Shown here piece after piece: positions 56,970-64,000 of a DNA stretch of 64,000 nt. The stretch comes from Allomyces arbusculus (taxonomy: Eukaryota > Blastocladiomycota > Blastocladiomycetes > Blastocladiales > Blastocladiaceae). Location of the stretch: the NCBI GenBank assembly GCA_027604705.1, contig JADHYV010000043.1, positions 62,001 to 126,000 on the forward strand. The letters run 5' to 3'. Position numbers and translations under genes: made by a program. A model generated the notes under the pieces. That model searched no databases. It was not told the DNA's origin and saw nothing but the letters and a program-made list of their open reading frames with translations. Positions within the stretch are counted from its first letter, which is position 1. The number at the start of each line of letters is the position of its first letter.

Positions 56970-57290
56970 ATGGTACTTGCAACAATTAACGCCAGTTAAG
57001 TGGAATGTGAACCGTGATGCACAGAATCAGATGCTTGCTCTTGTTGGACGTCGCGCAAACCGGATCCGCGGACACATTTCAGAGCGGTGTCGAAGCTCAC
57101 AAAACTTTAACGTTACCACATTTCCAGGCAATTTTCGAGGACATGATCACGTTCAACCGCATTGAAAGGTGTTCTTTCAAGCGGCTCGTCAAAGGATGAT
57201 GAACCAGATGCGATTGTCGTTCATAATGGCACGATCCACGTCGAGCTCGCTCTTCCTGCGGATGGACAATTGAACTTTGCGAGAAACAAC
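56970..57290 (+). pseudogene. Truncated third copy of the RWD-RBR (RNF14-type) gene
   Basis: The start ATGGTACTTGCAACAATTAACGC-like opening matches the first codons of copy 2 (MALATTNA against MVLATINA), but a stop follows at once. The next stretch matches QADEMLALE, then the intron position, the CAG acceptor and AIFEDMITFNRIE (copy 2: AIFEGIFTFTRIE). It continues DAIVVHNGTIHVE against SAVIVHRGTIHVD. Similarity ends soon after, before the rest of the RWD domain and the whole RBR region. Keeping the intron position shows DNA duplication, not a retrocopy. It cannot encode a ligase. Confidence 0.75.
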
Positions 57291-58523
57291 TCCAATGTTG
57301 AACGGTGGTGGTGGGGTGGGGTGGAGAGACGAGCAGGAGATGCGGGATGGTGTGAGGTGATCTGCTTTATCCACGACGCGTCTGGGATGAGTACGATAGG
57401 TCTGCACCACTGATCAAGAGTGCAGCGCGTTGTGAGGTTTGCAGGGTTCCCACCCTCTGTGGGAAGCACTGCCGCACGAGAATTTGCAACATCCGTATAT
57501 CGCCGTGTAATCAGAAGTAGCGGCAAACAGGACTCTCTCCGACATGGGGAACGGTCCATTCAGGGTTGAGAAGATGCATCCATACACGCAACCCTTGATG
57601 CGACCGTGCGGCTCCCGCAAGACGATTTTGCGTGAAATGGTGTTTGTTACTGTGGAAAATAACCAACCGCAAAGTCTGCTCTTGTTGGACACTGAAGACG
57701 TGCGGGGGAGGCCCTGTTGTCCGGGTGAATGGTCTCTGCGATCAAGCAAGAGCCCCTCTCTGCGCGGCTCGTCAGGCTCGCCATGAAAAAGGCATCCGGT
57801 CAAAGTGACGGGGGCTCAATTCAAATCAAACATCGACAAGCTATTCACCACACACGGCAGCAAATTCCTCCACTGCGGAGCCGCGCCAGACACCAAATCT
57901 TTCCACCACGCCGCACACGCCGCGCGCTGCACTTGGGTTGGCCAGCTCTTGCTGTTCACTCAATCAGGCCCGGCTTGCGCGTTGGCGGGTCACAGCATAC
58001 ATCTATGTGCTAGGAAGCTGAGGTATGAGACCACGGGCCAGGGAGAAAGGGTAGCCAAGCGCAAAGACGAACCAACACGGCGGAAAGTCGATGGCGTCGC
58101 CGCTGTCAAATTGCCAATGGTGTTATGTGTCGACTTTGACAAGTGCTGTTGCTCACGAGCGGCATACCTGCGTCAACCCGCTAGCACCAGCACGTGCACA
58201 CGGATCCGGCCACAGACGGGCGACGACAGCTGGGGTTTTAATTAACAGTTCGTGACGATCGTGGGCGCAAACTGCATGTGAAGTGAGGGTCCGCTCTTGA
58301 GTACCTATCCCCAAGCAGAATAGAAATAGAAAAGAAAAGCATCTAATCGTGGTGGTAGCAAAGTTGGACCAAATGACCATCGAGACAAGACAAGACAAAA
58401 ACAAAACCGGGTGGAGAAGGGTGACTTGAAGGTACACGAGCCCAAAATGTCCACGAGGGTCAGCCAAGGTACGGCCAAAACCTCCGTCAAAAATCGATCG
58501 CATCACGCCCACGCATGGCCTCC
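57291..58523. other. Intergenic region, lower GC
   Basis: About 1.2 kb with no gene I can support. The frame at 57805-58245 (146 codons, Cys/His-rich) has no recognisable motif. Near 58319-58410, A/C-rich sequence lies beyond the stop of the minus-strand metalloprotease; on its coding strand this is T/G-rich. Confidence 0.45.
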
Positions 58524-60215
58524 TCACAGCACGGCCGCAAGCACCATCGGCACGACCGCCGCCCCCACCGCGACGACCGCCGCCGGCGCACGCACCATCT
58601 CGCCCGCGCTCTTCTTCTTGCTGTTGTTCCCACTCAGCAGATTACTATCCCCGGCGGCTGACGCCGTCGACCCGGGCTTGGCGACCCCCAGCACGCTCGG
58701 GTCCACCTTCGCGTGTGCCTTGAGCGACTTGAACGACGCGTCGGCCACGGGCGTGTACCCCAACGCAACCAATACGTCGCGTGTGGCCTTGCCGATCCCC
58801 GACACTGGCGCTTTACCGGACGCAATCGAGTCCTTGAACGACTTGCCCGACGCGCGGTACATCATCAGGAAATCCTCGGGCGCGACATTTCCGGGCGTCG
58901 ATCCGGGAATTGCCGAGTGTGCGAGGGACGATCCGTCAGCGTAGGGCGTCAGCGACGACTCGAGCGTCATGGTGGTCGTCAGGGTCGTGCCGGGCGGGAA
59001 CACGCCCGCGCGGAACTCGAGCGCGCCCGCGGTCGTGCCGAGCGTGTAGAGTTGCTTGAGCGTGTCGGACGCGGCCGGGTCTTTCTTGAGCGCCGCATAG
59101 ACGGCGCCGGGACTGTACCCGGTCGCAGCGGCCGGGGTGGTGGAGGCGACGGCGTTGCTCGCACCGGCGTTGCCGGATGAGAGGAGGTGCGCTTGCACGT
59201 CCGACTGCGCCGGCTCGGCCTTGGGCTTGGCGCCCGCCGACGAGGAGGAGGGCGAGTTGGCAGCAATCGCGCCCTGTGACAACAACTTGGACACGGTCGC
59301 GTTCAGTGGGGCCACGTACGAGAGCACGGGTTTGCCCGACAAGAACGTGAACCGGTTCCAGATCGACGGCAGCGACAGGCCATAAAAAACGGCGCCGTTG
59401 TAGGCGATCGCCGACTCGGTTGCGGGCGGCGCGGGTTTCGCGGCCGTCGAGTCGTAGTAGGGCATGAGCATCTTATCCTGCGGCGTGAACTGCAGCGACA
59501 TGAGCATGTCGTCGCCCCACCCGAGCCCGTGCGCGAGTTCGTGTGTGGCCACCATTTCCAAGTCGCGCTGCGCAATCGTCATCCCGGCGCCGCCGTTACT
59601 CGCGTCGTCGAACCACCAGTTGCGCAGCGAGTTGAACCGCGCGAGGATATCGTACTGCGGCCAGGTGACACGATCAGGCACGCCGTCGAGGTCGAGTTGC
59701 TTGAGCAGCGCCGTCGGGTAGAGGTACGTCTGCCCGTCGTCGTTATGGATCACCGGGATCCGCTGCGTCGGCAACGCGAACCCGAGCGTGTTGATTTCAG
59801 CGCAATCTGGGGCTGGGTTCTTGGTCCCGCACGGCAAGAAAAGCGCGAGGTCGACGGTAATCGTGCGCCGGAACTTGATTTCCTTGGAGAACCGCTCGGC
59901 AGCACGCTGAAACGCCTTTTCCGCACGCTGGCAGAAATCGACCGAGACGGCGTCGCAGGCAAACTTTATCTGGAAGGCATTGCCAATCGCGAGGTCGTTC
60001 AGGTACATGGGCGCGCGGCGTGGGAGGGACGAGTTGCCGCTAGGCTCCTGGCCAGGGACCATGATGGGGTTCACGAGCGGGCGTGCGGCGGCGGGGACGG
60101 GCGCGAGCCAGGTGGCGGCTGCGGTGATCGCCGCGAGCAGTGCGAGGGCGGCCAGCAGGCTGTCGCTGCTGCGGCGTGCCGCCCGGCGGCGCGTGTGGCG
60201 AGCCTGCACCGGCAT
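58524..60215 (-). CDS. Secreted, probably GPI-anchored metalloprotease-like protein B
   Basis: Paralogue of protein A at 41.5-43.2 kb (563 aa, no intron needed). The basic N-terminus is followed by a hydrophobic signal segment (LLAALALLAAITAAATWLA). Shared blocks are FQIKFACDAVSVDFCQRAEKAF, IKFRRTITVDLALF, YLYPTALLKQLDLDG and YDILARFNSLRNWWFDD. The zinc motif HELAHGLGWGDD starts at His225, with Asp at position 11, the place of the third ligand in metzincin-like HExxHxxGxxD enzymes. Near the C-terminus GKATRDVLVALGYTPVA is also shared with A. It ends in a hydrophobic tail (AVVAVGAAVVPMVLAAVL) typical of GPI attachment. It is predicted to be a surface protease; the substrate is unknown. Confidence 0.78.
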   Translation of the reverse strand: MPVQARHTRRRAARRSSDSLLAALALLAAITAAATWLAPVPAAARPLVNPIMVPGQEPSGNSSLPRRAPMYLNDLAIGNAFQIKFACDAVSVDFCQRAEKAFQRAAERFSKEIKFRRTITVDLALFLPCGTKNPAPDCAEINTLGFALPTQRIPVIHNDDGQTYLYPTALLKQLDLDGVPDRVTWPQYDILARFNSLRNWWFDDASNGGAGMTIAQRDLEMVATHELAHGLGWGDDMLMSLQFTPQDKMLMPYYDSTAAKPAPPATESAIAYNGAVFYGLSLPSIWNRFTFLSGKPVLSYVAPLNATVSKLLSQGAIAANSPSSSSAGAKPKAEPAQSDVQAHLLSSGNAGASNAVASTTPAAATGYSPGAVYAALKKDPAASDTLKQLYTLGTTAGALEFRAGVFPPGTTLTTTMTLESSLTPYADGSSLAHSAIPGSTPGNVAPEDFLMMYRASGKSFKDSIASGKAPVSGIGKATRDVLVALGYTPVADASFKSLKAHAKVDPSVLGVAKPGSTASAAGDSNLLSGNNSKKKSAGEMVRAPAAVVAVGAAVVPMVLAAVL

Positions 60216-60721
60216 GGTGGTGGAGAGCACGGCGGGGACGCTCGACCGTTGGTCTATATTGGAGAGGGAGGGCGCGCGGGATCGCCGCGGTAGTCGGATG
60301 GGCGGAGCAAGGCGGTGGTGGTGGTAGTTGGAGCCGGGCAGCAATGGATAGCGATGCGGGCGGGGGCGCGCCCAGGACAAAGACGACGCGCGCGCGTATC
60401 GAGTGCAGCAGGTTGCGCGCGGATCTGGTGCGGGCAACGCGAGCAATTCGTCGTGCAAGGTGGGCAGCGGCCGACAAGGGCGACGGCGGCGTCGGAGGCG
60501 TTGGCCACCGCGACCCAAGGCAAGAATTGCTCACGTGCCCAACGCTCGCCGGTTTCCTTGTGCTTTCCCACCTGCCCCTCACAGCGCGCTTGGCACGCGG
60601 TCACGGCCGCCTGCACGCAACTCGGCCCGCACGAGACGCGACGCGCGACGCGGTCCGCGCGGCGCGGTCCATGTTCTCCACCGCGTCCGGACGCCTCCCT
60701 GGGCCCAAGATCACAAAGACA
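60216..60721. other. Intergenic region
   Basis: Promoter side of metalloprotease B and 3' side of the CFAP157 gene. A TATATTGG-like element lies near 60253. No gene is seen. Confidence 0.5.
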
Positions 60722-62794
60722 TCATGTTCTGCCCCAACCCGCGTCCCATCCCAGTCTCCAGTCCATCACTGCACGAGTTTCTTGGGCAGCGGCAAGTGCG
60801 GCAGCAGCTACACGCGCGCAGTGACGACACGCACAGTCAGTTCTTAGCGCTGCCCCCACACGTCCATCCGCCCGATCGCGTACCAGATCCAAATGCACAT
60901 GCTTGCGCGTGCTCACCGCTCCCGGTCCGGTACTGGCGGCCGCACCCCCACGTCCTTGTCCGCGCGGTGACGCCGGCGCGCTCGCCGCTCGCGCACCCTC
61001 ATCCTCGTCCACCCCCTCCACCCCATCCTCCCCATCCTCTTCACACCTCCCTGACGGTGGTCCCACCGGCGACGTCGCACGCGGATAATGCAAGATCACC
61101 TGCGCGCGATGCCCGCGCAAATCATTCACGAACCGACGCACGACCGGCGGGACCGCAACCGCCTCAGCATTGGCCCCACGCGCGCGTCGCGTCGGCGGCG
61201 CGTCCGCGTACACGCGCATGAGCAATTCAGCGAGGGCCGCGACCACGGCATGCACTTGATCGAGGACCGCGAGCGCACGGGAGTGGTGCGCCTGCGCGGC
61301 ACGCCATTCGGCGGGAGCTACGGACGGCGCGTCGCGCGTCGCGGATGCTTCGGCGGTGGTGGTACCGGTGGGCGGGCAGCGTCTCAGCGGTGGAGACCGG
61401 GTGAGCGCCGTCGTCGGCGCCGGGGACGACACGGTCCCACCGCGTGTGGGGGACGACACGGTCCCACCGCGTGTGGGGGACGACACGGTCCCACCGCGTG
61501 TGGGGGACGACACGGTACGCGCGGGCGAGAGCGACGGGATACTGGGCGCTTCGAGAATCGTGCGCCCGGCCATCATTGCGTGAAACTCGGCGTAGGGCAC
61601 CGCGGCTTTCAGGAGCCGTTGATCGTCGGCGTCAATCGCCGCGGCCGACGTAGACGATCCGGACGAGGACGAGGCCATGCAGGCGCCGGCGCGGTCGAGC
61701 TTATCGAGTAACCGCCGAATCACTTGGTGTGCGGCCGAGGCCTTGCGCGCGAGCTGAGTCTGCCCGTTGCACAGAATCTCCGCGTCAATGCGCAGCTTGG
61801 TGTTAGCCTCCTTGAGCGCGTCGTTCTCGGCCATGAGTTCCGTCGTTTTCGCAGCGAGCTTGCGCAACTGCGCGGTCGCGACCAAGTTCTCGCGCAGCGC
61901 GCGCTTCGTCGTCTCGGCCATTTGCGTGTCGGCGACGCGCCGGAAACTGCCGACGGCGTCAGCGACCTTGGCTGCCATTTCGCGTTTCAGCGCGTGCTTG
62001 TCCTGCAAGTGCTTGCGTTCCATGGAGGTCACGTCGGCGTGGTAGGCGCGTTCCTTGTCTTCCAAGTCGGACACGAGCTGTGCGAGGTCGCGCTCCATGG
62101 CGGCTTTCCGGCCGCGGAATTCCGTCAGTTCCTGCAACTCGGCCGTGAGCCGCGCGATCTTGGCCTGCAAGGTCTCGCGCTCCTCGTTGAGCGTCTGGTC
62201 CTTCGCGTCGAGTTCCGACGCGTGCATGCGCAGCAGGTACTGCTGTTCCTGCTCAAGCGTGTGCAATCGGTCTTCGGCGTCGGCGAGCGTGCGCTCGTGG
62301 TTGGCGAGCTCGATGCGCAGGAACTCGACAATGTCTTGCTGCGTGGTGGTGGACAAGGGAGGGACGGGTGAGCGTGCGCCGTCTGCGTCGTAATTGAGAA
62401 GAATCGGGGTGCAAAAACAAGTGCGCACCTTTTCCGAGACCGACTTCGTCTGGACCTTGAGCAGCGTCTCATTCTCCGCGACGAGCAGCTTTTGCTTTTC
62501 CTTTCTGGCGAGCGTGGGGCACGTCAGATCCCGCACCCTCCACGCTCAACAGCCAAAGCGTACATACGTCTTGTCAACCTTGTCGAGCAAATCCTTGATC
62601 TTGAGCTCGTACAGCTCCACCGTGACCGGGTCGAGCGCGGCACCAGCCGCGCCGGGCTTGCTCGCGTCGGGAGCTGCGGATCGCGGCGCACCATCAGTAA
62701 CGGCCAGGTCGGATCAGGGGTCACTACATGTGTCAAAAATACCGGCATCGGCATCCTTCTTGTCCTTTTTGCCCTTTTTCTTCTTGTCGGCCAT
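60722..62794 (-). CDS. CFAP157: Cilia- and flagella-associated protein 157 (CFAP157)
   Basis: This is a coiled-coil protein of the axoneme or basal body. Exons are 62794-62743, 62673-62568, 62504-62429 and 62338-60722 (616 aa); introns are 69, 63 and 90 nt. The Lys-rich start MADKKKKGKKDKKD and the joined phrase VDKTKEKQKLLVAENETLL are typical. The long coiled coil includes QDIVEFLRIELANHERTLAD, LTEFRGRKAAMERDLAQLV, DKHALKREMAAKVADAVGSF and QMAETTKRALRENLVATAQL, the conserved centre of CFAP157. After ~320 residues the sequence becomes Ser/Pro/Ala-rich and contains three copies of TVSSPTRGG. The presence of this gene implies a flagellated life stage. The C-terminal low-complexity part could hold further unrecognised introns. 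It is divergent from eRF1. Confidence 0.85.
61434..61514 (-). repeat. Three perfect 27-bp tandem repeats inside CFAP157
   Basis: Units at 61434-61460, 61461-61487 and 61488-61514 appear identical and keep frame, adding nine residues (TVSSPTRGG) each. The units contain an SPTR phosphosite-like phrase. Confidence 0.9.
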
Positions 62795-63423
62795 GTTGAA
62801 GGGCGTGTATGGACTCCGTGTCGGGGGCGGGCTGCAGTTGCTGGCAGCTGATACAGGTCCAAAATGGCGATTTTTCCCAAGCCGAAGTTTGGCTTGCAGC
62901 CTGTCTTGTGCTCGAATGGAGGGTGTTGCCGGTGGAAATGCTTGTCGTCAACGATGCCATCGATTTTCTGGTCGGTTGTTCAAAGCGATGGCGAAAGTTT
63001 GGGTGAACAGGCGAAAGTCAGCAAAGCGTCCAGCAGAGCAAAGCCAGGCAGACGCTTTAAACAGACGCGATTGGCAGCGGGTCCCGTGACGTCAGGTTGA
63101 CCACCGCGCGAACCGACCGTTTGCGTCTGCGCGCGGGGTGGTTTGCTGCGCCATAAGGTCAAACTTGACTCGATCTGGGCCACAACGCGGCCGCGCACGC
63201 ACCAACGACCCGGCAGCTGGTCGACTCAACCATTTCCGACGACAAGGTAGCGACACGTCCGTGTAACTTGCTGCAGTCCACGCGCGCCGCCTAAAATAAC
63301 GCGACACCGCACCGACCTAGTGGCGGTTCCGTCCATCGACGCGCCCGACCAGTTCCTCTTCTTGGCTTCAACGCGATTCTCAACGTCCCCGACCCGACCG
63401 ACCCCCAACCACCGCCGCCCACC
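62795..63423. other. Divergent intergenic region, CFAP157 / eRF1
   Basis: Shared promoter region without a gene. The pyrimidine-rich stretch before 63424 fits a highly expressed housekeeping promoter. Confidence 0.5.
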
Positions 63424-64000
63424 ATGAGCAACGAGGCCGAGCAAAACATTGAGATGTGGAAGATCAAGAAGATGATCAAGTCGCTCGAGGCCGCGCGAGG
63501 GAACGGCACGTCGATGATCTCGCTGATTCTGCCGCCGAAGGGTACGCATCATACCGCGCGTCGCGAGGGTGGAAATGCCTGACGGCGCCGTGCCGCTACT
63601 GCGACGGTGCTCGTCGTTGTCGAGGATCAGGAACAGCCGGACTGACCGTGCTGCTGCTCCTGCCTCTACGCTCGCCCTCGACTCGCGAACCATCGCCCGC
63701 GATGCCCTTGTTTTGCTTCGCCACGGCAACCCCGCACCGCGCACCACGCACTTGTGCCGGACCCGTACCTCGCACGAACGCGCCGCAATCTGCACCCTCC
63801 CATCGAACGCGACGCGCACGACGCCACCCTCGATCCAAATCTGCTCAACAGAACAGATTTCGCGCGTGGCCAAAATGCTTGCCGACGAGTACGGTGCTGC
63901 GTCCAACATCAAGTCGCGCGTGAACCGTCTCTCGGTCCTGTCCGCCATTACCTCCGGCCAGCAGAAGCTCAAGCTCTACAACAAGGTCCCGCCGAACGGG
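63424..64000 (+). CDS. SUP45: Eukaryotic peptide chain release factor eRF1 (5' part)
   Basis: This protein recognises all three stop codons in the ribosomal A site. Exon 1 is 63424-63541 ([18 protein letters not shown], then [10 protein letters not shown]). A 310-nt intron, long for this window, ends at CAG, and exon 2 starts at 63852 with [35 protein letters not shown] and [11 protein letters not shown] at the window edge. [10 protein letters not shown] contains the NIKS motif of the stop-codon-reading N domain. The rest, including the GGQ motif, lies outside. Identity with known eRF1 is very high by eye. Confidence 0.97.

Noticed and set aside
61434-61514. Short spaced repeats as a CRISPR-like array
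   Set aside because: The three 27-bp units are directly adjacent with no spacers, keep the reading frame and lie in a eukaryotic coding exon.

Overview
This window is nuclear DNA from a eukaryote, most likely a zoosporic (flagellated) fungus. Most genes are split by short introns (about 58-95 nt, with a few longer ones) that usually have GTACGT/GTGCGT/GTATGT-type donors and TAG or CAG acceptors. Coding GC is high, proteins carry long Ala/Pro/Ser/Gln-rich tails, and several proteins have fungal-type GPI signals. A CFAP157-type axonemal protein next to fungal-type genes (TRK potassium transporter, Dap1, ThrE/PRM10-like protein, protoglobin, ERG20) points to a flagellated fungus such as Blastocladiomycota. 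That placement is an inference.

Layout. 0-10 kb: the 5' part of COQ10 (minus), a tandem pair of RWD-RBR ubiquitin ligases of the RNF14 type, an unknown three-exon gene behind a (CT)n tract, a Dap1/PGRMC haem protein (minus) and a NIPA-type Mg2+ transporter with a Cys-rich ectodomain. 10-14 kb: an assembly gap inside poly-G/poly-C, then a decayed glycine-rich-domain (GRDP/DUF1399) gene. 14-23 kb: a large PH-domain protein and a TRK/HKT K+ transporter. 23-32.4 kb: a lower-GC, accessory-looking stretch in which two decayed copies of one unnamed F-box-like family (23.9-25.9 and 31.1-32.3 kb, same orientation) flank an RBR ligase and an ankyrin-repeat gene. 32.5-48 kb: BET5/TRAPPC1, an inositol polyphosphate 5-phosphatase, a ThrE/PRM10-like membrane protein, a GPI-anchored metalloprotease, a tail-anchored protoglobin and farnesyl diphosphate synthase. 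48-64 kb: a TIS11-like CCCH protein, a GPI-anchored TroA-like binding protein, a three-RRM protein, a truncated third RNF14-type copy, a second metalloprotease, CFAP157 and the 5' end of eRF1.

The genes form no operon-like pathway; most are ordinary housekeeping or membrane functions. The less ordinary parts are the duplicated and decaying families (RWD-RBR ligases, the F-box-like family, GRDP), the paired metalloproteases, the tail-anchored protoglobin and a farnesyl diphosphate synthase with an unusual chain-length residue. I found no convincing new multi-gene system, and no retrovirus-like or Polinton-like element. Exon borders come from reading frame, splice-site dinucleotides and family conservation only. 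Start codons are the least certain part.
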